Part shown: one piece after another, positions 10,912 through 19,121 of the stretch
How positions within the stretch are numbered: position 1 is the first letter of the stretch
Layout of the letters: the number at the start of each line of letters is the position of its first letter
From: Chitinophaga vietnamensis
GTDB taxonomy: Bacteria; Bacteroidota; Bacteroidia; Chitinophagales; Chitinophagaceae
DNA length: 64,000 nucleotides
Assembly (NCBI RefSeq): GCF_902167635.1
Contig: NZ_CABHMS010000001.1
Coordinates: 1 to 64,000, forward strand
Reading direction: 5' to 3'
Translations under genes and position numbers: made by a program
Notes under the pieces: generated by a model
Told to the model about the DNA's origin: nothing
The model's input: only the letters and a program-made list of their open reading frames with translations
Databases searched by the model: none

Positions 10912-11832
10912 TTGAAAGAGATACAGGAGATATTGTCACTCGCGATTCCGCAGCCTGCCATGAGCGATCAGCTCAAACTGGCAGAGCAGGACAGTGTGGC
11001 TGTTCCTGATTGTCTCGATTTCACTTTGCAGCGTTTCGTATATGAGAAACCGTTACCCGTCGAAGATGTGGCAATGGTGATCTATCAACCGGCAAAGAGA
11101 GGACAGGCCGCCGCTATTGAGCTGCGTTACTGTGTTGCCGGTAGTAAATACTGTAAAAATCCGGCCTGCACCGACCAGCTTTGTGCTGATAACAAGGCCA
11201 ATTGCAATGATCATATTCCCTCTGTGGACCTGATCACAGTGCGTTTCCAGCCGTCTTTTATACAGTCTTTACAAAAAAGCGCCACCGGTACGCCGCTGTT
11301 TGAGCTGCAATCCCGTAAGCCTTTCGTTAAAAATATTCAGCCCTGTACCAAGTCCAAGTCTGTACTGGAATCCATGGTGCACCATAACTATGAGGGTACG
11401 CTCAAGAATATCTTCCTGCAAAGCAAGGCGCTTGAATTGTTGCTCTTCAGCTCTGATCAGTTCATGCAAAATGATCCTGACGAGCGTTATGGCTGCCGCT
11501 TCCTGACGCACCTGGAAGACCGCGAGAAGATTGAAAAGGCCCGCAGTATCCTGCTGGAACAGCTGGATGCACCCATCACCATCCGGGATCTCGCGCGCAA
11601 AGTGGCCATGAATGAATGTTACCTGAAAAAAGGTTTCAAAGCCATGTACGGCACTACGATCTACGATTATTTCCAGAAAGAAAGAATGGAAAAGGCCAAG
11701 GGCCTGCTCTATGAAAAGGGAATGTCGGTATCGGAGGTGGCGATGCTCATGGGTTATTCCTGTATTTCTCATTTTTCCACCGCTTTCAAGAAGCATACGG
11801 GCCTCAAGCCTTGTGAGTTGTTGCTTCGCTAA
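10912..11832 (+). CDS. AraC-family regulator with an N-terminal cysteine cluster
   Basis: A 306-residue transcription factor if read from TTG 10912, or 290 residues from ATG 10960; the start is not settled. The C-terminal 100 residues form the two-helix-turn-helix AraC domain (ITIRDLARKVAMNECYLKKG, then SVSEVAMLMGYSCISHFS). The N-terminal domain is not a recognisable cupin; it carries five cysteines at residues 74, 81, 86, 91 and 98 (TTG numbering), spaced x6, x4, x4, x6. Such spacing suggests a metal or redox centre, but that is inference. It is monocistronic, and a palindrome and a TAnnTTTG box lie upstream. The target may be itself or the divergent AsmA-like gene. Confidence 0.8.
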   Translation: MKEIQEILSLAIPQPAMSDQLKLAEQDSVAVPDCLDFTLQRFVYEKPLPVEDVAMVIYQPAKRGQAAAIELRYCVAGSKYCKNPACTDQLCADNKANCNDHIPSVDLITVRFQPSFIQSLQKSATGTPLFELQSRKPFVKNIQPCTKSKSVLESMVHHNYEGTLKNIFLQSKALELLLFSSDQFMQNDPDERYGCRFLTHLEDREKIEKARSILLEQLDAPITIRDLARKVAMNECYLKKGFKAMYGTTIYDYFQKERMEKAKGLLYEKGMSVSEVAMLMGYSCISHFSTAFKKHTGLKPCELLLR

Positions 11833-12103
11833 CCCGCTCCTATAAAGGGTTTTGTCTATTTTCCTTTTTCGATCATTACTTTTCCCGATTCGCGTGTACT
11901 AAAAAAGAATATAGCTGTTTCTTTGTATCACGATGAGCAGATGTCTATCTGTACTTCCTATAAGCTTCCTTATCAGATTTGACCATGGGAGGAACCCGGC
12001 TGGCAAAAAGTAAGTAAAGCCATAAATTATACTTGCATGTTAATCAAACACCGTTAACTTAAAAGTGAAAAATTTTGCCAGGTAGGTTTTAACCACATTA
12101 TAA

Positions 12104-12137
12104 AGTCGTTCTGCTTTTGCAGAACGGCTTTTTTGTT
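12104..12137 (+). terminator. Rho-independent terminator
   Basis: The stem AAGTCGTTCTGC pairs with GCAGAACGGCTT around TTTT, with one G-T pair, and is followed by TTTTTTGTTT on the plus strand. It ends either the AraC transcript or a short RNA before it. Confidence 0.8.
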
Positions 12138-12171
12138 TGGGGGAGATGGGAAAGGGAGATCAAAAAAAGAA

Positions 12172-12211
12172 AAAACCATAAAAAGAAAAACCCCGCCCAA
12201 AAGAGCAGGGT
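12172..12211 (-). terminator. Terminator of the PepSY-like gene
   Basis: On the minus strand ACCCTGC pairs with GCGGGGT (arms within 12190-12211) and is followed by TTTTTCTTTTTATGG. It lies about 40 nt beyond the stop at 12254. Confidence 0.7.
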
Positions 12212-12253
12212 CTGTCCTATTTATCCCTATACCTATGAAATACTAATTTGAAA

Positions 12254-12718
12254 CTATTCAGTGATGGTGCCTGCTTCGTTCAACAATACTGCTTTCTCTG
12301 CACCGTTGTCCTGAATATTGACTTTGTAATAAGCAGCTACATCTGCTCTTTCAATTTTCCAGCCATCTTTTATGGTGGCAGCCGGATATTTTGTTTTCAG
12401 CGTACCAGCCACTGATTCCGGCAGTGTTTGTGCGTCATATTCGCTTCTGGTAGCAATCCACTTGCCATCTGCGTCATATTCTGCAATTGTTTTTATATTA
12501 TCTTTCAGGAAGCTGGCATCCCAGTGTCCAGCACTTGTCTTGGACCATTTGGCGTCAGCTACACCTGCGAAATTCTGATCAAAAGAACTCTTTACCGCCA
12601 CTGGCGCTTCGACCTTCTTAGCGACGATTTTTGTTTTTTTAACTGATTTTTTTTGCTGTGCAAAAGTTATGCCGGAAGTAAGTAAGACCGCACACAAAAT
12701 TAACGTCAACTTTTTCAT
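12254..12718 (-). CDS. Exported PepSY-like (beta-lactamase-inhibitor-like) protein
   Basis: A 154-residue exported protein with signal peptide MKKLTLILCAVLLTSGITFA. A lysine-rich linker is followed by two PepSY-like half-repeats with the typical WSKTSAGHWDASFL and then YDAQTLPESVAGTLKTKYP pattern. Proteins of this group (PF11396-type) are small periplasmic proteins common in Bacteroidota; their role is not established. It is a single-gene unit with its own terminator. Confidence 0.8.
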   Translation of the reverse strand: MKKLTLILCAVLLTSGITFAQQKKSVKKTKIVAKKVEAPVAVKSSFDQNFAGVADAKWSKTSAGHWDASFLKDNIKTIAEYDADGKWIATRSEYDAQTLPESVAGTLKTKYPAATIKDGWKIERADVAAYYKVNIQDNGAEKAVLLNEAGTITE

Positions 12719-12904
12719 ACTCTGATATGGTTTTACCGTTGGGTTAAATTACTAGGTTTCTCAATTCCTTCTGGCAAGAGCTAAAACAATGCCAAAAACG
12801 CAAATTAAATACTCTTTATTGTAAATTACTAAAAAAAGTACAAAAAAATATTAAAAACCCGCATTTTTGGTAAGCTCTACTCGCTAGGTGCCAGCCGATT
12901 TTAT

Positions 12905-12914
12905 TAACTTCGCA
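12905..12914 (+). promoter_or_regulatory. TAACTTCGCA box upstream of ileS
   Basis: TAACTTCGCA resembles the Bacteroidetes -7 box TAnnTTTGCA with C in place of the last T of TTT. It lies 52 nt before the ileS ATG. The same variant occurs before rbfA (21036) and mscL (27465). Confidence 0.4.
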
Positions 12915-12966
12915 CAATTTTAATCAATTATTGTCTAAATAACATCAAAGGGCGGGGAATTGTTTT

Positions 12967-15900
12967 ATGTCCAGCAAATATCAGGAATATAACCAACTGA
13001 ATTTACCTCAGATAGAGAAAGATATACTGCAACAATGGGAGCTGCATCAGGCTTTTGAAAAAAGCGTAGACGTGCGCAACGGCGCCACTCCTTTTGTATT
13101 CTATGAAGGACCGCCCAGCGCCAATGGTCTTCCCGGTATTCACCACGTCATCTCTCGTACCCTGAAAGACCTGGTGTGCCGCTACAAAACCATGAAAGGA
13201 TTCCAGGTGAAACGCAAAGGCGGTTGGGACACCCACGGCCTCCCGGTGGAACTGGGCGTTGAAAAAACGCTGGGCATCACCAAGAAAGATATCGGTACAA
13301 AAATCTCCATCGCAGAATACAATGATACCTGCCGCAAAGAGGTATTGAAGTATAAAGACAAATGGGATGAACTCACCCGTAAAATGGGATACTGGGTAGA
13401 TCTCAAAGATCCTTATATCACCTTTGATAATAAATATATTGAAACGCTCTGGTGGTGCCTTCAGACCTTGTACAAGAAAGGTTATCTGTATAAAAGCGTC
13501 AGCATCCAGCCCTATTCCCCTGCGGCCGGCACTGGATTAAGCTCCGCTGAACTGAACCAGCCAGGCACCTACAAGAATGTAAAAGATACCACTGTAGTGG
13601 CCATGTTCAAAGCACAGAAGGCCGCTAACTCGCAGTTCCTCTTCGATGCGGCCGGCAACGATGAAGTTTTCTTCCTCGCCTGGACCACCACTCCCTGGAC
13701 ACTGCCTTCCAACCTCGGTCTTACCGTAGGCGCTAACATAGAATATGTACTGGTACGCACTTTTAACCAATACACCCACCTGCCGGTGAATGTGATAATG
13801 GCGAAAGTGCTGCTGAATAAATACTTTAAAGCAGAAGGTGAAAATGGCGACTTCGATGCTTACCAGGAAGGCGATAAGGTCATTCCCTGGAAAGTGCTCG
13901 CCAGCTTCAAAGGCAGCCAATTGGAAAATCTCCGCTATGAGCAATTGCTTCCTTTTGCACAGCCCGAAGAAGGTGATCCTTTCCGCGTGATCGTTGGCGA
14001 CTTCGTGACTACAGAAGATGGCACCGGTATCGTTCACACCGCTCCTGCATTCGGTGCAGACGATAACCGGGTAGGTAAGAAATACGGCATCGGCATCCTG
14101 ACGCTGGTAGATAGAGAAGGTAAATTCACCGATAATGTAGGCGAGTTTTCCGGCAGATATGTGAAGAACTATAAAGATGATCCGGAGTATAAAGATGTAG
14201 ATGTGGATATCGCGGTGAAGCTCAAGAAAGAGAACCGCGCTTTCAAGGTGGAAAAATACGAACACACCTATCCGCACTGCTGGCGCACCGACAAGCCGGT
14301 ATTATATTACCCGCTGGATGCCTGGTTCATCAAAACCACCGCGATGAAAGACCGCATGGTGGAATTGAATAAAACCATCAACTGGAAGCCGGCCTTCACC
14401 GGAACCGGCCGTTTTGGCAACTGGCTGGAGAATATGGTGGACTGGAACCTGAGCCGCAGCCGCTACTGGGGCACCCCATTGCCGATCTGGCGTACAGAAG
14501 ACGGCGCCGAAGAAAAATGCATCGGCAGCATTGAAGAATTGAATACAGAGATCCGCAAAGCCAATGAAGTGCTGGGCGGCGACGTAAATAAAAACTACTT
14601 GCACGAAGGTATCCTGGACCTGCATAAACCATATGTGGATGACATCATCCTAGTAAGCGAATCTGGTAAACCTATGCGCAGGGAGCCGGATCTGGTGGAC
14701 GTTTGGTTTGATAGTGGCGCTATGCCTTATGCACAATGGCACTACCCGTTCGAGAATAAAGAACTGGTGGATAAAGGTGACGCATTCCCGGCAGATTTCA
14801 TCGCTGAGGGCGTGGACCAAACCCGCGGCTGGTTCTATACCTTGCACGTACTGGGCGCCATGCTGTTCGACAGCGTTGCTTATAAAACAGTGGTATCCAA
14901 CGGGCTCGTACTGGATAGCAATGGAAATAAAATGAGCAAGCGCCTCGGCAACGTGGTGAATCCATTTGAAACCATTGAGCAGTTTGGTGCAGATGCTACC
15001 CGCTGGTACCTGATCACCAATGCCTCCCCATGGGACAGCCTGAAGTTTGATATCAAAGGTATCGGTGAAGCGCAGCGTAAGCTGTTTGGTACACTGTACA
15101 ATACCTATAACTTCTTCGCGATGTACGCCAACCTGGATAGTTTCTCCTTTAAAGAAGCATATATTCCGCTGGAAGAACGTCCGGAGATCGACCGTTGGAT
15201 CATTTCCGTGTTGAATACCCTGGTAAAAGACGCGACTGCTTATTTTGACGACTATGAGCCTACCCAGGCAGGAAGGGCCATTGAGCGTTTTGTAGATGAG
15301 CACCTGAGTAACTGGTATGTGCGTTTGTGTCGTCGCCGTTTCTGGAAAGGGGAGTACGAACATGACAAGATTAGCGCTTACCAGACCTTATATGAGTGCC
15401 TGGAGAAAGTGATCCAGCTGATGGCGCCTGTCTCTCCTTTCTTCACCGACTGGATGTTTAGCAACCTCAACAAAGTGAGTGGCCGTATACAGGCAGGCTC
15501 CATCCATCATACTGATTTCCCGGTGGCAGATCCTGCTGCAATGGATGCAGACCTTGAAGAGAGGATGCAGCTGGCGCAAGATATCTCATCATTGGTGCTG
15601 TCACTGCGTAAGAAGGTGAATATCAAGGTTCGCCAGCCCTTGCAGAAGATATTGATCCCCGTATTGAACGCTCACATGCAGGAACAGGTAGAAAAGGTAG
15701 CTGATCTGATAAAAAGTGAGGTGAATGTTAAAGGGATTGATTATCTTACGGAAACTGAAGGTTTCATCAAGAAAAAGATCAAGCCTAATTTCAAGTCGCT
15801 TGGTAGTAAGATGGGGGCAAAGATGAAAACGGTGGCTGCGGCCATTGGTGCATTCACAGAGGCTGAAATTGCTGCCATTGAGCGCGATGGCCACATCAAC

Positions 15901-16293
15901 CTGGCTATTGAAGGAGAGCAGGTACAGATACAACTCTCTGATGTTGAGATTATTTCCGAAGATATTCCGGGATGGACAGTCGCAAATAAAGGCGCATTAA
16001 CGGTAGCGCTTGATATTACTATTACACCGCAATTGCAGGACGAGGGGAATGCCAGGGAACTGGTGAACCGCATACAAAAAATCCGGAAAGACAGTGGTTT
16101 TGAACTAACTGACCGGATAGCTGTTACTGTTGAAACAGTTGATTCCCTGAAATCGGCGATTGTAAACTATAATGACTATATTTGCACGGAAATTTTGGCA
16201 GATAGCCTGGAATTAGTAGGAAAGCTACAGGATGGTACAGAAATAGAGGTGAACGACCTTAAATTTAATGTATTAGTTAACAAAAAAAGCTAA
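12967..16293 (+). CDS. ileS: Isoleucyl-tRNA synthetase, eukaryote-type (IleRS2)
   Basis: The enzyme charges tRNA-Ile with isoleucine and edits valine. The 1108 residues include the HIGH-equivalent GIHHV at 57-61, preceded by PPSANGLP, and the KMSKR loop at 655-659. Next come the anticodon-binding domain and a long C-terminal region (EIDRWIISVLNTLVKDA and onward). The length and the PPSANGLPG form match the type 2 branch found in eukaryotes and many Bacteroidota rather than the roughly 930-residue type 1 enzyme with a C-terminal zinc finger. Type 2 enzymes are known to be little inhibited by mupirocin. The DksA-like gene starts 6 nt after the stop, so the two are co-transcribed. Confidence 0.97.
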   Translation: MSSKYQEYNQLNLPQIEKDILQQWELHQAFEKSVDVRNGATPFVFYEGPPSANGLPGIHHVISRTLKDLVCRYKTMKGFQVKRKGGWDTHGLPVELGVEKTLGITKKDIGTKISIAEYNDTCRKEVLKYKDKWDELTRKMGYWVDLKDPYITFDNKYIETLWWCLQTLYKKGYLYKSVSIQPYSPAAGTGLSSAELNQPGTYKNVKDTTVVAMFKAQKAANSQFLFDAAGNDEVFFLAWTTTPWTLPSNLGLTVGANIEYVLVRTFNQYTHLPVNVIMAKVLLNKYFKAEGENGDFDAYQEGDKVIPWKVLASFKGSQLENLRYEQLLPFAQPEEGDPFRVIVGDFVTTEDGTGIVHTAPAFGADDNRVGKKYGIGILTLVDREGKFTDNVGEFSGRYVKNYKDDPEYKDVDVDIAVKLKKENRAFKVEKYEHTYPHCWRTDKPVLYYPLDAWFIKTTAMKDRMVELNKTINWKPAFTGTGRFGNWLENMVDWNLSRSRYWGTPLPIWRTEDGAEEKCIGSIEELNTEIRKANEVLGGDVNKNYLHEGILDLHKPYVDDIILVSESGKPMRREPDLVDVWFDSGAMPYAQWHYPFENKELVDKGDAFPADFIAEGVDQTRGWFYTLHVLGAMLFDSVAYKTVVSNGLVLDSNGNKMSKRLGNVVNPFETIEQFGADATRWYLITNASPWDSLKFDIKGIGEAQRKLFGTLYNTYNFFAMYANLDSFSFKEAYIPLEERPEIDRWIISVLNTLVKDATAYFDDYEPTQAGRAIERFVDEHLSNWYVRLCRRRFWKGEYEHDKISAYQTLYECLEKVIQLMAPVSPFFTDWMFSNLNKVSGRIQAGSIHHTDFPVADPAAMDADLEERMQLAQDISSLVLSLRKKVNIKVRQPLQKILIPVLNAHMQEQVEKVADLIKSEVNVKGIDYLTETEGFIKKKIKPNFKSLGSKMGAKMKTVAAAIGAFTEAEIAAIERDGHINLAIEGEQVQIQLSDVEIISEDIPGWTVANKGALTVALDITITPQLQDEGNARELVNRIQKIRKDSGFELTDRIAVTVETVDSLKSAIVNYNDYICTEILADSLELVGKLQDGTEIEVNDLKFNVLVNKKS

Positions 16294-16299
16294 TCCCCC

Positions 16300-17367
16300 A
16301 TGGCAACAAAAAAGAAGGTTGCTAGTAAAACGACCCAAAAGGCAGCTCCGGCTAAGAAAAGTGTAGTGAAGAAGGCAGCAACTGCCAAGAAGGCTGTTAA
16401 GCCTGCTCCCGCCAAGAAGGCAGCACCCGCTCCTAAGAAAGCGGCGGCTAAAAAAGCAGCGTCTAAAACAGTGAAGCCGGCAGCAAAAAAAGCCGTGGTA
16501 GCTAAATCTACTGTCAAAAAGGCCGCGCCCGCTAAGAAACCCGTAGCGAAACCCGTTGCAAAAAAAGCATCTGCCTCTAAAAACAGTAAATCGACATCCG
16601 TAACTAAGAAAGTTGCCGTACCTGCAAAATCGACCGTAAAAAAAGTAACTGCTGTAAAGCAGCCCGTGACAACTACCAAGCGTATTCCCGCTGGTAAAGA
16701 GAAACCTTTAATTTCTAAGTCAGAAGAAAAAGAACTTAAAACGATGGCAGTAAAGAAAGCAGACAAGGACCAAGTTGCTAAGGAAAAAGAATCCACTAAA
16801 AAAGCAGCGGAAAAGCCTGTTGTAAAGGCTGAAAAATCAGTAAAAGCGGAAAAATCAGAAAAACCCGAAAAGACTGAGAAGCCAGAGAAATCTGAAAAAA
16901 CTGAGAGAAAAGGTTCTAAAGCCAACTCGCTGGTAACTTATCAGCCCGAGTTTACCAAGTCTGTACTCGACCAACCGGACCAACCCGCCGGCCCGGTGTT
17001 CAGATATAGTGACGCAGATCTGCAGGAATTTAAAGAGCTGATCCTCAAAAAACTGGAAGCAGCGAAAAAAGAACTGATCTATCTGCAAGGCCTTATTACC
17101 CGTAAAGATGAAGCCGGAACCGACGATACTGAAAATAAATACATGAGCATGGAAGATGGCAGCGGTTCTCAGGAAAGAGAGCAGCTGAATCAGATGGCCA
17201 GCCGCCAGATACAGTTTATCGATCACCTCGAGAAAGCACTGGTGCGCATCGAAAATAAAACCTATGGCATCTGCCGCGTAACCGGCAAACTCATAGACAA
17301 AGCCCGTCTCCGTGCCGTGCCGCATGCCACCTTAAGCATCGAAGCAAAACTGGCGAAAAGCAAATAA
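16300..17367 (+). CDS. TraR/DksA-like protein with an N-terminal histone-H1-like tail
   Basis: A 355-residue fusion. Residues 1 to about 205 are almost only Lys, Ala, Pro, Val, Ser and Glu, in AKKA/PAKK repeats like AlgP or histone H1, and shift to a KSEKPEKTEK stretch near the end. Residues about 235-355 form a coiled coil followed by a DksA/TraR-type end (YGICRVTGKLIDKARLRAVP). The zinc-site cysteines of DksA are missing except the first. In Bacteroidota the DksA-like domain usually stands alone at about 125 residues, so the basic tail is an addition. Likely roles are RNA-polymerase or nucleoid binding. It is co-transcribed with ileS. Confidence 0.8.
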   Translation: MATKKKVASKTTQKAAPAKKSVVKKAATAKKAVKPAPAKKAAPAPKKAAAKKAASKTVKPAAKKAVVAKSTVKKAAPAKKPVAKPVAKKASASKNSKSTSVTKKVAVPAKSTVKKVTAVKQPVTTTKRIPAGKEKPLISKSEEKELKTMAVKKADKDQVAKEKESTKKAAEKPVVKAEKSVKAEKSEKPEKTEKPEKSEKTERKGSKANSLVTYQPEFTKSVLDQPDQPAGPVFRYSDADLQEFKELILKKLEAAKKELIYLQGLITRKDEAGTDDTENKYMSMEDGSGSQEREQLNQMASRQIQFIDHLEKALVRIENKTYGICRVTGKLIDKARLRAVPHATLSIEAKLAKSK

Positions 17368-17387
17368 GCTTTCGCATGATCTACATA

Positions 17388-17427
17388 AAAAAGTCGCAAA
17401 GTGGTGATCCGCTTTGCGACTTTTTTC
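17388..17427. terminator. Bidirectional terminator
   Basis: GTCGCAAAG (17393-17401) pairs with CTTTGCGAC (17412-17420) with A and T tracts outside. It lies between the convergent DksA-like and GT2-HAD genes. Confidence 0.85.
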
Positions 17428-17444
17428 TTCATATCATCATTCGG

Positions 17445-18950
17445 TTAAACTGTTGTTTTCTTTCTCATCTGCCTCATAGCGAAATAGAGCAAACCCGCGC
17501 CGGCAAGGCCTACCAGGCTACCTACTCCAATCTTCTTCGCCTGCCGCTTACTGATAGCAGGAAGTCTTATCCCAAACTTCGCAGGGCCCGCAGGAATAAT
17601 GTCCAGCAGCGGCGCTAAAGATAGTCCGGTGATAATTTTGTCGGCAACCTTTTCTACATACGCTCGCTGGTATTGTGGACAAAAAGCTACACCGATACCC
17701 GCTTTCGTGATGAGGCTCGTGTCGTGCTTTCCATCTCCCACATAAATAATATTCTGTGCATTGATCTGATATTGTTCTGTGATATGCGGATAGGTATTGC
17801 TCTTGCAATAGGTGTCGCCATTCAGGAAATATTCTGCGATCGTTACTTCGCCGGTAGCCACACTGTTGACCAGATGCAGTTTGTTGGCGAAGACGAAATC
17901 CATGCCCAGCTTGTTTTTGATATGACGCGCCACAAAGCCGTAACCATCTGTAATAAGGCCGCAGGCATATCCTCTTTTCTTGAGTTCCTGCACTACTTCG
18001 CGGATGCCGGGTACCAGCGGAATAGCGTCTGCTACTTCCAGCATCTCAGCGAGATTGCGATCGGCGAACAGCTCTGCGCTTTGTTGGATGCGAGCTACCG
18101 GATCATTCGTGGAAGCGAGTATCTGTTGCAGGTGTTCTTCTTCATCAAATGCAATAGCCGCCCATTGCAGGTAATCCTGCGTAAATACTGCATGATCCAG
18201 ATTGAAGATGACCATCTTTTGCAGCTTATCGATCGATTCGAGGATAGCATATTCCATCTGTTCGCGTATCAAGTTGATGTTACCGAGCGTTTCCAGGTTT
18301 TCCTGCGGGATGTTTTCTGCTTTGCGCAAAATGGTACGTGATACTTCGCGCGACATTTTACTCAACTGTTCCCATGTTTGCATGGCGTTCTCCACTTTGC
18401 CTATGTTGGCTTCCACGATGCGTGCACCCAATTGGTGCATATCAATGAGCAAGCCGATATCCACACCATAGTCGTTTTCGAAATTGACTTGCGACAGCAT
18501 CGACTTACGTGCTGCGATCATTCCACTAAGCGGTTGCTGAAAATGCGCCAAGCCGGGGAAAAGAATACTCAGCAATGGTTTGGCTACGAGCTGTGTAACC
18601 CTGCCCGCCTGGCGTTCAAAATAGGATTTGACGAAATCGGCCTCGCCGCTTTCGATAGGCGCTGTCAGAAGCTCTATGATATTATCGGGATAGGTGAGTA
18701 TGTCGCCATCTACATAAGCGATGATCTCGTTCTTGGCGGCCATCATTCCTTCGCGCATGGAGATGCCTTTGCCTCTCTGGCTGCTGGTGATCACGCGCAC
18801 CTGCTCCTTCATGGCCTCTTCCACGGTATTGTCCGTGGAATTATCATCTACCACTATGATCTCGATCTTGCGGGTAGTTTTTTTGATGGTCTTGATCACC
18901 TGGCGAATCGTTACACCCTCGTTTAATACAGGAATTACTACAGAAATCAT
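17445..18950 (-). CDS. Family 2 glycosyltransferase fused to a HAD-like domain
   Basis: A 501-residue three-part protein. Residues 1 to about 225 form a GT-A glycosyltransferase of family 2 (VVIPVLNEG, VVDDNSTDNT, and the metal-binding YVDGDI). Residues about 245-460 form a SerB-like HAD domain with VIFNLDHAVF (motif I), GLITDGYG (motif II) and VGDGKHDTS (motif IV, near 405). The end has a hydrophobic stretch (VGSLVGLAGAGLLYFAM) that should anchor it to the membrane. In motif I the usual nucleophile Asp is Asn (N250, codon AAT at 18201-18203) and the usual Thr two residues after the second Asp is Ala. The HAD part is therefore probably not a normal phosphatase. The overall build recalls bifunctional glycosyl-3-phosphoglycerate synthase/phosphatases, but the donor and acceptor are unknown. 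Confidence 0.8.
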   Translation of the reverse strand: MISVVIPVLNEGVTIRQVIKTIKKTTRKIEIIVVDDNSTDNTVEEAMKEQVRVITSSQRGKGISMREGMMAAKNEIIAYVDGDILTYPDNIIELLTAPIESGEADFVKSYFERQAGRVTQLVAKPLLSILFPGLAHFQQPLSGMIAARKSMLSQVNFENDYGVDIGLLIDMHQLGARIVEANIGKVENAMQTWEQLSKMSREVSRTILRKAENIPQENLETLGNINLIREQMEYAILESIDKLQKMVIFNLDHAVFTQDYLQWAAIAFDEEEHLQQILASTNDPVARIQQSAELFADRNLAEMLEVADAIPLVPGIREVVQELKKRGYACGLITDGYGFVARHIKNKLGMDFVFANKLHLVNSVATGEVTIAEYFLNGDTYCKSNTYPHITEQYQINAQNIIYVGDGKHDTSLITKAGIGVAFCPQYQRAYVEKVADKIITGLSLAPLLDIIPAGPAKFGIRLPAISKRQAKKIGVGSLVGLAGAGLLYFAMRQMRKKTTV

Positions 18951-19059
18951 AGGAGCTCAAATGTTAAAGGTTAAGAAATAGCGCTGCGAAGAGCTGGGTT
19001 GGCATTATCACGGGCCGCATATCACAAAAAAGATACCAACAAAGCCGGTGCCAGCATTG

Positions 19060-19092
19060 CAAAAGAAACGCCACGGCGGGGACCGTGGCGTT
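19060..19092 (-). terminator. Terminator of the ABC exporter gene
   Basis: AACGCCACGG (19067-19076) pairs with CCGTGGCGTT (19083-19092). On the minus strand the stem is followed by TCTTTTGC. It lies 30 nt past the stop at 19122. Confidence 0.7.
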
Positions 19093-19121
19093 TTCGTATA
19101 TCCGATAATGTTAGGACTCCT

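Larger units (their letters stand above)
11833..12253. other. Intergenic region with a possible small RNA
   Basis: The 421 nt after the AraC gene contain a plus-strand terminator at 12104-12137, 270 nt downstream of the AraC stop, and the minus-strand terminator of the PepSY-like gene. Upstream of the first terminator is a 10-codon ORF at 11984-12016 (MGGTRLAKSK). The distance from gene to terminator leaves room for an independent short transcript or a long 3' UTR. No known RNA family was recognised. Confidence 0.35.

Noticed and set aside
13537-14277. Long minus-strand ORFs inside ileS, dxs and nrdJ
   Set aside because: These frames have odd composition and no domains, and the opposite strand carries unmistakable conserved enzymes.
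16290-16925. Minus-strand ORF of 211 codons rich in Phe and Ala
   Set aside because: It is the complement of the Lys/Ala repeats of the H1-like tail (AAG becomes CTT, GCA becomes TGC). The low complexity explains its openness.
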